Notes: generated by a model from the sequence alone, not told the origin. 10,800 bases of DNA from CAIWAH01 sp043755815 (GCA_043755815.1 JAYUSF010000314.1:1-10800); one strand, 5' to 3'. Counted from the first letter of the stretch, positions 1 through 7,372 are shown. Made by a program: numbers and translations.

Positions 1-1
1 G

Positions 2-2161
2 GCCGGGCTGGACCGCTTCGTCGCGCGCAAGAAGGCGATGGAACTGATGGAAGCCGCCGGTTCGTTGGACAAGGCCGAGCCCTACACGAACAACGTGGGC
101 TTCAGCGAACGCGCCGACGTGCCCATCGAACCGCGCCTGAGCGAACAATGGTTCCTCAAGTATCCCAGCGTGGAGGCGTCGAAGGCGTGCGTGGCGACGG
201 GCGAGATGAAGTTTTTCCCGGACCGCTGGGCCAAGGTCTATGACCACTGGATGGGCGGCATCCAGGACTGGTGCATCAGCCGCCAGCTCTGGTGGGGGCA
301 TCGGATTCCGGTGTGGAGGAAACGAGTGAAGTTGACTGAGGAGAATTGGACCAGGGAACTTCTCTTTTGGGGTTGGGATGCTTTCGTTAGTGGAAACTGG
401 GAAGCCCATGCGCGGGAAGACACCAATGAAGCAACTTATGTTCGGGTTTTCAGGGTTTCAGATGGCAAGGAACTAGACCCGCAAGAAGACCCATTGATGC
501 CGGTTGTTCCTGAAACAGAGGGCGAATATGACATCTTTATCGCAACCCTTTCGCCGGTCCTCATCGAATGCTTTGAGCGCAATGGCTTCACCCAAGACCC
601 CGACGTCCTCGACACGTGGTTCAGTTCCTGGCTCTGGCCGTTCGCCACGATGGGTTGGACCGGCGACAAGGACCCCGACGCGAAGAACCCGACGCTGAAG
701 GCGTTCTATCCCACGACCGACCTCGTCACCGGGCCGGACATCATCTTCTTCTGGGTCGCCCGCATGATCATGGCCGGCTACGAGTGGATGGGCGACCTGC
801 CGTTCCGGAACGTCTATTTCACCGGCATCATCCGCGACAAACAGGGCCGCAAGATGTCGAAGTCGCTCGGCAATTCGCCCGACCCGCTCGACCTCATCGC
901 CAAGTATGGCGCCGACGCGCTGCGCTTCGGCGTGATGCGCGCCGCGCCGCTCGGCCAGGACGTGCTCTTCGACGAGCAGACCGTCGAACTCGGCCGCAAC
1001 TTCTGCAACAAGCTCTGGAACGCATGCCGCTTCCGGCAGATGCAGAGCCAAGTGGCCCAGCCGCCCTCGGCTGGGGCAGTAGTGGGGCAGGCGCCCTCGC
1101 CTGCCTCAGTCCAACCGGCGTCCTCGCCGGTTGACTCTGCGGGCGGGGGCGCCCGCAGCACGGACACAGGCGAGGGCGCCTGTGCCACTACCGATGCCGG
1201 CGACGATGTCTGCGGGGAGATCGATCCCGCCCTGCTCACCTCGGACGACAAGTGGATTCTCCTGCGGCTCGACCAAGCCATTCGCGAAGTCACGCAGGCC
1301 ATGGCCGACTACAAGTTCAGCGACGCCACGGCCGGGCTCTACCGCTTCTTCTGGAGCGAGTATTGCGACTGGTATGTGGAGGCGAGTAAGGCGGCGCTTG
1401 CCGGTAGCCGCCGAGGTAACGAGGCGGATCACGCCACGACCAATCCGCCTCCTCACGTCGGCGGCTACGATGAGCGCCTCGCGACGAACAAGCTCGCGGT
1501 CATGGACTTCGTCCTCGGCCACTTGCTGCGGTTGTTCCATCCGTTCCTGCCGTTCATCACGGAGGAGCTGTGGCACGGCATGGGTTTCAGTTCCGACATG
1601 CCCGAAGGCCAGGGTGGGAAGACGATCATGTTTGCCCGCTGGCCGAAGCCGTTCGACGACGACGAGAAGGCCTACTTCGGCCTCGACGCCGCGGCCGACC
1701 AGCAGGCGCAGGCGAAGTATGACCTCGTTTCCCTTGGCCGCGGCCTGCGTCGCGACTTGAAACTCGACCCGGCCAAGAAGCTGAAGTTCGTGCTGCGTCC
1801 CGCCGGCGACCTCGCCGCCGCCGAGATCGAGGTGCTCAAGCTACTGCTGAACGCCGAGACGGTGGAAGTCGTCGGGGCCGCGTGGACGCCCGACAGGGGC
1901 ACGCCGAGCGCGGGCAACGCGTTGGGCGAACTGTTCCTGCCGACCGCCGGCCTGGTGGATTACGGTGCTGAACGCGTCCGCCTGACCAAGGAGCTGGAAA
2001 AGATCCGGTCCGAGATCGAGAAGGTGGAGTCGAAGCTGGCGAATCCGGCCTTCACCGAGAAGGTGCCGGCCAAGGTGCTCGACGAGCATCGCCAACGGCT
2101 GCTCGACTGGCGGGCGAAGGAGAAGCAGACGCTCGGGTCGCTGGAGAATCTGCCGGCGTAG
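2..2161 (+). CDS. valS: Valyl-tRNA synthetase, 5'-truncated by the window edge
   Basis: Class I aminoacyl-tRNA synthetase that charges tRNA-Val in the cytoplasm. The reading frame is open from base 2, so about 719 residues are present; by comparison with about 950 residues in E. coli, a few hundred N-terminal residues, including the HIGH motif, lie outside. Visible family landmarks are DWCISRQLWWGHRIP (from 266), DVLDTWFSSWLWPF (from about 602), DIIFFWVARMIMAGYEWMG (738-794), KMSKS (851-865), the NKLWNACRF helix before the anticodon-binding domain (about 1008-1034), CDWYVEASK and HPFLPFITEELW in that domain, and a charged C-terminal coiled-coil tRNA arm (about 1965-2150). Three segments are atypical: a lower-GC insertion at about 310-590, an Ala/Pro/Gly/Ser-rich insertion made of tandem hairpins (1056-1184), and a palindromic insertion (1404-1468). 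All keep the frame. The gene is convergent with the TonB receptor, 48 bases away. The family assignment is secure; the insertions do not look disruptive. Confidence 0.97.
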   Translation, partial: AGLDRFVARKKAMELMEAAGSLDKAEPYTNNVGFSERADVPIEPRLSEQWFLKYPSVEASKACVATGEMKFFPDRWAKVYDHWMGGIQDWCISRQLWWGHRIPVWRKRVKLTEENWTRELLFWGWDAFVSGNWEAHAREDTNEATYVRVFRVSDGKELDPQEDPLMPVVPETEGEYDIFIATLSPVLIECFERNGFTQDPDVLDTWFSSWLWPFATMGWTGDKDPDAKNPTLKAFYPTTDLVTGPDIIFFWVARMIMAGYEWMGDLPFRNVYFTGIIRDKQGRKMSKSLGNSPDPLDLIAKYGADALRFGVMRAAPLGQDVLFDEQTVELGRNFCNKLWNACRFRQMQSQVAQPPSAGAVVGQAPSPASVQPASSPVDSAGGGARSTDTGEGACATTDAGDDVCGEIDPALLTSDDKWILLRLDQAIREVTQAMADYKFSDATAGLYRFFWSEYCDWYVEASKAALAGSRRGNEADHATTNPPPHVGGYDERLATNKLAVMDFVLGHLLRLFHPFLPFITEELWHGMGFSSDMPEGQGGKTIMFARWPKPFDDDEKAYFGLDAAADQQAQAKYDLVSLGRGLRRDLKLDPAKKLKFVLRPAGDLAAAEIEVLKLLLNAETVEVVGAAWTPDRGTPSAGNALGELFLPTAGLVDYGAERVRLTKELEKIRSEIEKVESKLANPAFTEKVPAKVLDEHRQRLLDWRAKEKQTLGSLENLPA
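1056..1184. repeat. Array of five tandem short hairpins inside valS
   Basis: Five perfect inverted repeats follow one another: 1056-1075 (8-bp stem), 1086-1105 (8 bp), 1112-1133 (9 bp), 1137-1158 (9 bp) and 1165-1184 (8 bp). Every stem closes with a C-G or G-C pair around a 4-base loop. The loops read CCCT, CCCT, TCCT, GGGG and AGGG, so units 1-3 lie in one orientation and units 4-5 in the other. Stem sequences differ between units while pairing stays perfect. Centre-to-centre spacing is 30, 27, 25 and 27 bases. Units 1 and 2, and unit 5 read on the minus strand, are each preceded by AGTGG, extended to GTAGTGG for units 2 and 5. The array is translated in frame as roughly 45 residues of low-complexity linker between the catalytic and anticodon-binding domains. 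It resembles REP/MITE-type palindromes; that identity is inferred. Confidence 0.85.
1404..1468. repeat. 65-base imperfect palindromic element inside valS
   Basis: Two 26-base arms (1404-1429 and 1443-1468) are inverted copies matching at 23 of 26 positions. An outer perfect 11-bp stem (GTAGCCGCCGA with its complement at 1458-1468) and an inner perfect 9-bp stem (GAGGCGGAT, 1421-1429, with 1443-1451) flank a 6x6 partly paired internal loop; the apical loop is 13 bases (1430-1442). A further 6-bp inverted pair (1393-1398 with 1473-1478) may extend it. It is translated in frame as about 22 residues in the loop after the CDWYVEASK helix of ValRS, where E. coli ValRS has only a short loop. I believe similar GTAGCCGCCGA-type palindromes recur in Verrucomicrobia genomes, but that is memory, not a search. 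Confidence 0.8.
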
Positions 2162-2179
2162 GCGGCTTGGGAAGGGAGG

Positions 2180-2202
2180 GCGCGTTGCGCGGGCCGCGGC
2201 CC
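2180..2202. terminator. GC-rich hairpins between convergent genes, possible terminator
   Basis: The 48-base gap between the valS stop and the TonB receptor stop holds a small 4-bp stem (2180-2183 with 2187-2190) and a 12-base perfect palindrome (2191-2202). Position between convergent genes fits a bidirectional terminator. There is no T tract on either side, so this is weak. Confidence 0.25.
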
Positions 2203-2209
2203 ACGTCGG

Positions 2210-4252
2210 TCAGAACTGCAACCGGAGGCGGCCGAAGACGGACGGTTCGGTGACCAGTTGACCGGTGCCCTTGAACAGCGCGCTGGAGGGAAATTCCGCG
2301 TGGGAACCGCCGGCCAAGTCGCGCCCGATCAGGGACAGTTCCAGGTAGGGTCGGGGTTTCCAGGCCACGTGCAGGTCGAGCGTGGTGTAGCCGGAAATTC
2401 CTGCGGCGGGCAGGCCGTCCACGGCGCGGACCACGGCGTCGAGTTCGACGTTGCAGGGCAGGTTGATCAGGGAATGCAGCATGACCCGATGGCGGGGGCT
2501 GTAGCCGGCGCTGCGCGCTTCCGAACCCTGCAGGTCCATCTCCTGATAGGTGTAGGAAAGGCGCCATTGCCACCATTCGGTCGCCTGCCAGCGGGCCGAC
2601 AATTCGGCACCATAGGTCTGGCCCTCCGTGTCGTTGATTCCGATCACCGGGACAATCAGACGGGGCGGGGTGGCGGCGAGATCGGCAAACGGCACGCCGT
2701 ATTGGAAGCCCCGCAGGCGCTCGTAGTCGTTGAAGAAGAGGGCGAGATCAAAGCTCAGCGTCTTCGCCGGCTGAACGCGGTAACCAAGTTCGTAGGCGAG
2801 CACGGTCTCGGCCTTGAACGCGGGGTTTCCAGACAGTGTGACCACGGCGGGCAAGGCCGGATGCGCGGCTCCCGGGGGCAGCACCTGGTTCGCGATCCTC
2901 CCGGTTTCCTCCGCGAGCGAGGGCATGCGGACGGCGCGGGACACCGAACTCCAGACGGAGTGGAGGCTGTTCGGACTCCAAAGCAGGCGGACGGTCGGTT
3001 GGACTTCGGTGCCCGTGTAGCTGTTGTATTCGACCTTGGTGCCGAGTGTGAGGGTCAGCGTGTCCGGGATGAGCTTCCAATCGTCTTGGGCGTAGGCGCT
3101 GGCGAGTTCGGTGATCTCACCGTCGGTGCCCACGATGAGCAGGGGCGTCTTAACCGGCAGTGCGGCCTCGCTACGCCGATAGTTCAAGCCCAAGTTGAGA
3201 TCGTGGCGTTCCCCGAGCGGGATCCGATAGCCGACGTCAACATCCCCGGTGTGGCGGTCCTCGCTGAATCCCGGCGCCTCCCGATGGGTGTAGTCGAGGT
3301 AGGCCTGGGCGGAGAGTTCGGCCCCATTGCTAAGGGCGCTGAACCAGCGCGTAAGCAGGTGGCCGCCCCAAATCCGCGTTTCGACGTCTACCGCGTCGAA
3401 GTAGGGCGGGGAGAACTTCGGCTGGATGTTGCCACTGGTATAGGCGCCGCCGTAGCCCTCGGCCTCGACCGTGAACTGGCCGGAGTCCGACGGATGCCAA
3501 TCAAGCCTCAGGCCGCCCAAACCGTAGTCGTAGTCGGTCTGCGCGGTTCCGCCGGTCTGGTAGGTGCCGTCCTCGTGGTTCTCGTATTTCCCGTAGACCC
3601 GGAGCCAGGTTTCAGGGCCGACCTGCCAGCCCTGCCGGACTTCACCGACGAAGGGATCGAGATTGCCGCCGCCCAGGCTGACCACCCCGCCGACGGTGTC
3701 GCGCGCGTCCTTGGTGATGATGTTGATCACGCCGTTGACCGCGTTTGCCCCCCAGACGCTGCCGCCCGGACCGCGAATCACCTCGATGCGGTCGAGGTCC
3801 TCGGCGAGGAAATTCTGGGCATCCCAATAGACGCCGGAGAAAAGCGGCGTGTAGATGCTGCGCCCGTTCACCATGACGAGCAGCTTGTTGGCGAAGATGT
3901 CGTTGAACCCGCGGGCGCTGATGGACCACTCCTTGCCGTCAACCCGGCCGACTTCCAGCCCGGGAACGAGCCGGAGTGCGTCCTGAAACTTGATCGCGCC
4001 CGAGCGGCGCAGGTCGTCCTGGGTGATCACCGTGACTGCGGCCGCGGTATCGCTGAGCCGCTGCTCCTTTCGGGAGACGGAGGTGACCTCGATGTCCAGG
4101 AGCTCCTGCAGGCTCAACTGTTTCAGGTGGTCCAGTCCCGCCTCCTCGGCGGCGAGCGGACAGGCCAATGCCCAGGGCAACATCGCCGCCCCGAGCGACC
4201 ACCCGTGCGTGCCGGGGCACCGCCATGAGCAGCGATTGGTTGAGGTCCGCAT
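2210..4252 (-). CDS. TonB-dependent outer-membrane receptor
   Basis: A 680-residue ligand-gated outer-membrane beta-barrel that imports a scarce nutrient using TonB energy. A hydrophobic stretch at about residues 18-35, ending LACPLAAEE, fits a signal peptide. It is followed by LKQLSLQELLDIEVTSVSR, typical just before the plug in one large FepA/BtuB-like receptor family. The plug runs over about 60-180, with TVITQDDLRRSG, ISARGFNDIFANKLLVMVNGR, YTPLFSGVYWD, RIEVIRGPGGSVWGANAVNGVINIITK. The remainder has alternating aromatic/polar barrel strands and ends in a terminal Phe (RLRLQF), the usual BAM recognition feature. Length is normal. The ATG at 4252 has AGGAA about 13 bases upstream. Substrate cannot be told from sequence: siderophore, cobalamin or other. 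No Fur-like box or cobalamin riboswitch was recognised upstream, and no transporter partners adjoin it. A 656-residue open frame on the opposite strand is a shadow. Confidence 0.95.
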   Translation of the reverse strand: MRTSTNRCSWRCPGTHGWSLGAAMLPWALACPLAAEEAGLDHLKQLSLQELLDIEVTSVSRKEQRLSDTAAAVTVITQDDLRRSGAIKFQDALRLVPGLEVGRVDGKEWSISARGFNDIFANKLLVMVNGRSIYTPLFSGVYWDAQNFLAEDLDRIEVIRGPGGSVWGANAVNGVINIITKDARDTVGGVVSLGGGNLDPFVGEVRQGWQVGPETWLRVYGKYENHEDGTYQTGGTAQTDYDYGLGGLRLDWHPSDSGQFTVEAEGYGGAYTSGNIQPKFSPPYFDAVDVETRIWGGHLLTRWFSALSNGAELSAQAYLDYTHREAPGFSEDRHTGDVDVGYRIPLGERHDLNLGLNYRRSEAALPVKTPLLIVGTDGEITELASAYAQDDWKLIPDTLTLTLGTKVEYNSYTGTEVQPTVRLLWSPNSLHSVWSSVSRAVRMPSLAEETGRIANQVLPPGAAHPALPAVVTLSGNPAFKAETVLAYELGYRVQPAKTLSFDLALFFNDYERLRGFQYGVPFADLAATPPRLIVPVIGINDTEGQTYGAELSARWQATEWWQWRLSYTYQEMDLQGSEARSAGYSPRHRVMLHSLINLPCNVELDAVVRAVDGLPAAGISGYTTLDLHVAWKPRPYLELSLIGRDLAGGSHAEFPSSALFKGTGQLVTEPSVFGRLRLQF

Positions 4253-4455
4253 AGGTGCAGTTGTTCCTGAAAGGGCGTCGACGCGTCGTCACCCGGTTAA
4301 ATCCGTCGATGATTCACGCTTCGCTGAGGGCTCATCGGCTGGCGGGACTCCAACTTGAGGTCGAAACGGCAGGCCGCAGCTTTGCAACCTAGGAATGTCC
4401 TGGCTCCGCATGGCCGCCCGGGGCAAAGGCCGAACCGCATTTCCGCCGCCGCACT

Positions 4456-4489
4456 GCACACCTGATCCCCGATCGCGGGGCGTGCGTGC
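4456..4489 (-). terminator. Possible terminator hairpin downstream of tsaD
   Basis: Just past the tsaD stop, reading on the minus strand, an outer 6-bp stem with one G-U pair (4484-4489 with 4456-4461) encloses a perfect 5-bp GC stem (4476-4480 with 4467-4471) and a 4-base loop. No U tract follows, so termination is suggested by position only. Confidence 0.3.
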
Positions 4490-4495
4490 GAGGGG

Positions 4496-5524
4496 CTAAC
4501 CGCCGGCGAGGCTCCAGCCGGGGAGGGTTTCCCCGTCAAACGGGGTCGGGACCCGGCCGGCCCGGATCTGCCGCTCGGCGAGGATGCCGATCATGGCGGC
4601 ATTGTCCGTGCAAAGGGTCCGGTCGGCGATCCGCAGCCGGAGACCGCGGCGGGCGCAGCGGGATTCGAGTTCGTGCCGGAGCCCCGAGTTGCAGCTGACG
4701 CCCCCGCTGGCGGTGACGCACTGCACCCCAAACTGCCGGGCGGCCCGGACCGTCTTGGCGGCCAGGACCTCCACGATCGCAGCCTGAACACTGGCGCAGA
4801 GGTTGCGCAATGTCTGCGGGTCATCGGCCAGGCCGGGCCGTTTCTCCAAGAAATAGCGGACGCTGGTCTTCAGCCCGGAAAAACTGAAGTCAAACGATGG
4901 ATCCGCCAGCAACGGTCGCGGGAACACGTAGGCCTCGGCGTTGCCCCCGGCGGCCAGGCGGTCGAGCAGCGGTCCGCCGGGGTAGGGGAGGCCGAGGAGT
5001 TTGGAAACCTTGTCGAAACATTCCCCGGCCGCGTCGTCCAGCGTCGCGCCGATGACAGTGTGGTCGAGTTCGGCCCGCACATGGACCAGCATCGTGTGCC
5101 CGCCGCTGACGATCAGCGAAATGTTGGGTTCAAACTGGTCGAACTGCGCCCCGGGTTGCTGACCGCCAATCCAGGGCGAGTAGAGATGCGCCTCGTGGTG
5201 ATGAACTCCGTAGAGCGGCAGCCCAAGCGTGAAGGCCAGTGCCTGTGCCGCGGTGAAGCCGGCCATCAAGGCGGCGGGCAGGCCCGGCCCGCGGGTGGCG
5301 GCGACCGCAGTGACTTCCTGCACCGTGGCGTTGGCGCGGTGCAGTGCCTCCCTGACGATGGGCAGGAGGTTGCGCAGGTGTTCGCGGGTGGCGAGTTCCG
5401 GCACGACGCCGCCGTATTCGGCGTGCAGGCGGATTTGCGAGGCGACGACGTTGGCCAGCACCGCGCCGTCGCGGATGACGGCGGCGCTGGTTTCGTCGCA
5501 GGAAGTTTCGAGGGCCAGGAGCAC
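4496..5524 (-). CDS. tsaD: tRNA N6-adenosine threonylcarbamoyltransferase TsaD
   Basis: TsaD (Kae1/YgjD/Gcp family) transfers the threonylcarbamoyl group to A37 of ANN-reading tRNAs to form t6A, working in the cytoplasm with TsaB and TsaE. I place the start at the GTG at 5524, giving 342 residues, the usual family length, and beginning VLLALETSCDETS, the canonical N-terminus. The frame is open further upstream, but that extension overlaps the preceding gene and is not family-like. Metal ligands are visible as H109 and H113 in HHHEAH, and D307 in CTDN. Other signatures are SGGHT (140-144), DDAAGECFDKVSKLLGLPYPGG (163-184), FSFSGLKTSVRYF (213-225) and ASGGVSCNSGLR (272-283). It lies 11 bases after the small membrane-protein gene and is probably cotranscribed with it and ctpA. 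tsaB and tsaE are not in the window. Confidence 0.97.
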   Translation of the reverse strand: MLLALETSCDETSAAVIRDGAVLANVVASQIRLHAEYGGVVPELATREHLRNLLPIVREALHRANATVQEVTAVAATRGPGLPAALMAGFTAAQALAFTLGLPLYGVHHHEAHLYSPWIGGQQPGAQFDQFEPNISLIVSGGHTMLVHVRAELDHTVIGATLDDAAGECFDKVSKLLGLPYPGGPLLDRLAAGGNAEAYVFPRPLLADPSFDFSFSGLKTSVRYFLEKRPGLADDPQTLRNLCASVQAAIVEVLAAKTVRAARQFGVQCVTASGGVSCNSGLRHELESRCARRGLRLRIADRTLCTDNAAMIGILAERQIRAGRVPTPFDGETLPGWSLAGG

Positions 5525-5535
5525 GTTCGAGCAGT

Positions 5536-5823
5536 TCAGCAGGAGCCCAGCACGACGGTCAGGATCAGCCAGAGGATGGCGAGTCCGGCCAACGCCGGGG
5601 CGACCCGGCCGCGTCCCAGTTCCCATCCGGCGCGGCCCAGAATCCCGATCCACGGCAGCCCAACGGCAGCCGCGATTCCGAAACGACCCGAGTGCAGGGC
5701 ATAGCCGGCAAAAACCAGTGGTCCGATGACCAATGTCAGCAGGGCAAGGGCGGCGGGAATAGCCACTTCCAAGGCGTCAATCCAACCCCAAACCCGCCGA
5801 ACACCTTGCCAAAACTCACGCAT
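5536..5823 (-). CDS. Small hydrophobic membrane protein of unknown function
   Basis: A 95-residue protein from the ATG at 5823. A TTG at 5835, overlapping the ctpA stop codon, would add four residues (MSTTM...). I do not recognise a family. Residues 1-17 are polar and basic with aromatics (REFWQGVRRVWGW). Hydrophobic stretches follow at about 21-44, 49-63 and 75-94, separated by short basic loops (HSGR; GRAGWELGRGR), so two or three membrane segments are likely, in the inner membrane. It sits 8 bases after ctpA and 11 bases before tsaD, a spacing that strongly suggests it is a real gene translated as part of one transcript. No catalytic or metal-binding motif is apparent. Confidence 0.75.
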   Translation of the reverse strand: MREFWQGVRRVWGWIDALEVAIPAALALLTLVIGPLVFAGYALHSGRFGIAAAVGLPWIGILGRAGWELGRGRVAPALAGLAILWLILTVVLGSC

Positions 5824-5831
5824 GGTCGTGC

Positions 5832-7181
5832 TCAATTGAGGGCCGGCGCCTGCTTCTCGTCCGCCTTGGCCGGCTTCCGTTTGCCGTAGAGATTCTGGCC
5901 CTTGAGGAAGTCCACGGCGCGTTCCAACTGGGCGTCGCTTTGATTGTGAACCAGTTCGCGCAGCCGTTCCCGGCGCTCAGCGGGGAATACCTTCAGCACG
6001 TCTTCCAACGCGGCGTCGCCGCCCGGCTGCCGGCCCAACTGGATGGCGGCCTCCTCGTCGTCGCCCAGCGGCACGATGATGTCAGGCTTGATCCCGTGCT
6101 CGTGAATGACCTTGTGACTGGGCGTGTAATACTTCGCCGTGGTGAGCCGCAGGGCGGCGCCTTCGGGCAGGGGCAGGATGCTCTGGACGGAGCCTTTGCC
6201 GAAGGTGGTTTCGCCGATGACCATCGCCCGTTTCAAATCCTGCAGGGCGCCCGTGACGATTTCCGCGGCGCTGGCGCTTCCGCCGTTCACGAGGATCGCG
6301 ATGGGCAGCGTGAGCCGCTTCTTGCCCGAACGGGAGGAACGGCGCTGGAGGTCGCCGCCGGGCGTGCGGCCTTCGGTGGAGACGATGGGCTGGCCCGCCT
6401 TCACGAATTTTTCACTGACTGAAACGGCCTGGTCAAGCAGCCCGCCCGGATTGCCGCGCAGGTCGAGCACGAGTCCCTCCAGGCCCTGCTGCTCCAGCTT
6501 CTGGAGGGCGGTCTCGAGTTCGTCGGCGGTGGATTCGGCGAACTGGGTCAGGCGCACGTAACCGATCTTGTTGTCGGGCAGGGGAAACTCGCGCTGGTTG
6601 TTCGCGTCCTTGGCCGTGAAGAGCTTTATTTCGGTCCGGATCAGTTCGACGTCCCGAGGTTCGCTGGCGGGGCGTTGGAGAGTGATCGTGACCTTGGAGC
6701 CGGACTCGCCGCGCAGTTTGCTGACCGCATCATTCATCGTGAACCGCTCGGTGGACTGGCCATCGATCTTCAGGATCTGGTCGCCGGCGAGGATGCCGGC
6801 CTTGAAGGCGGGGGTGTCTTCCATCGGGGCGACGACCGTCAGCGTGCCGTCGCGCACGCCGACCTGCAGGCCCACGCCGCTGAAGCTTCCCTGGGTGTCC
6901 TCCTTGAGCTCGTTGTATTTGACGGGCGCCATGAACTCGCTGTGCGGATCAAGGGAGTCGAGCATGCCCTTGAGGGCGGCCGAAATCAGGTTGCTGTAGG
7001 TGACCTTGTCGCCGTCCACGTAGTCGCGCCGGACGCGTTCGAGCACGCGGGAAAAGAGTTCCAGTTGCTGGTAGGGGTCATCCTTGGCCTCCGCGGCGCC
7101 GGCCCGGTAAATCTGGGCACCCGTGAAGACATAGGCGGTCAGCAGGGAGAGGAGTCCGGCGTAAAACAGCTTCTTTTTCAT
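5832..7181 (-). CDS. ctpA: Carboxyl-terminal processing protease, S41 family (CtpA-type)
   Basis: A periplasmic or membrane-anchored serine protease that trims or degrades envelope proteins from the C-terminus. From the ATG at 7181 it is 449 residues. The frame extends 34 residues further upstream, but those lack a plausible signal, whereas MKKKLFYAGLLSLLTAYVFTGA is a clear signal peptide or anchor. The order is N-terminal helical region (about 36-95), PDZ domain (about 97-172, with GVGLQV and VVAPMEDTPAFKAGILAGDQILKIDG), then the S41 core with VLDLRGNPGG (238-247). The Ser-Lys-Gln catalytic residues are visible: S304 in GGSASAAEI, K329 in TFGKGSVQ and Q333, with the 25- and 4-residue spacings seen in E. 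coli Tsp. A charged C-terminal tail follows. It is the first gene of the ctpA / small membrane protein / tsaD cluster and diverges from the SirB1-like gene. It could equally be named prc-like; substrate unknown. Confidence 0.95.
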   Translation of the reverse strand: MKKKLFYAGLLSLLTAYVFTGAQIYRAGAAEAKDDPYQQLELFSRVLERVRRDYVDGDKVTYSNLISAALKGMLDSLDPHSEFMAPVKYNELKEDTQGSFSGVGLQVGVRDGTLTVVAPMEDTPAFKAGILAGDQILKIDGQSTERFTMNDAVSKLRGESGSKVTITLQRPASEPRDVELIRTEIKLFTAKDANNQREFPLPDNKIGYVRLTQFAESTADELETALQKLEQQGLEGLVLDLRGNPGGLLDQAVSVSEKFVKAGQPIVSTEGRTPGGDLQRRSSRSGKKRLTLPIAILVNGGSASAAEIVTGALQDLKRAMVIGETTFGKGSVQSILPLPEGAALRLTTAKYYTPSHKVIHEHGIKPDIIVPLGDDEEAAIQLGRQPGGDAALEDVLKVFPAERRERLRELVHNQSDAQLERAVDFLKGQNLYGKRKPAKADEKQAPALN

Positions 7182-7235
7182 GCCATGCCGCGCGCAGGCG
7201 ACGGCGAACGCTAGGCGGGGAAGCGGGTGGCGGCA

Positions 7236-7372
7236 ATGGCCGGGCAAAGGGAATGACCAATTCCTCAATGACCGTTGACGCAAGGCGGATCGGAGGCTGC
7301 GGGTGCCTTGAGCGTTGCTGAATCGGTCCTTCCTCGATGAGTCATTCCGTTTCCCCTCGGCTTGCCGGCCAT
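7236..7372. promoter_or_regulatory. Inverted blocks in the ctpA/SirB1 divergent intergenic region
   Basis: The 205-base divergent gap must hold both promoters. No convincing -35/-10 pair was found on either strand. Two 8-base blocks recur in inverted order: ATGGCCGG at 7236-7243 with its complement at 7365-7372, and GGAATGAC at 7250-7257 with its complement at 7341-7348. The arms differ in internal spacing (6 versus 16 bases), so they could be operator-like half sites or coincidence. Confidence 0.2.

Noticed and set aside
2258..4228. Long open frame on the + strand (656 codons) opposite the TonB receptor
   Set aside because: It is antisense to a receptor with clear plug motifs and a terminal Phe; its own translation is Gly/Val/Asp-rich with no recognisable domain, as expected for a shadow frame in high-GC DNA.
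4300..4345. Minus-strand CCGATGA...GAAG reminiscent of a hammerhead ribozyme core, upstream of the TonB receptor
   Set aside because: The core differs at conserved positions (CCGATGA rather than CTGATGA, GAAG rather than GAAA) and stem II would have only about two pairs.
4253..4495. Possible cobalamin riboswitch or Fur box upstream of the TonB receptor
   Set aside because: Looked for the B12-box and for a Fur-like AT-rich palindrome; neither is present in recognisable form.
5525..5653. Upstream extension of tsaD by 43 codons
   Set aside because: It overlaps the upstream small gene and is not family-like; the GTG at 5524 gives the standard TsaD N-terminus and length.
7182..7283. Upstream extension of ctpA by 34 codons
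   Set aside because: The ATG at 7181 starts a good signal peptide; the extension would place an unlikely Arg/Pro/His-rich stretch before it.
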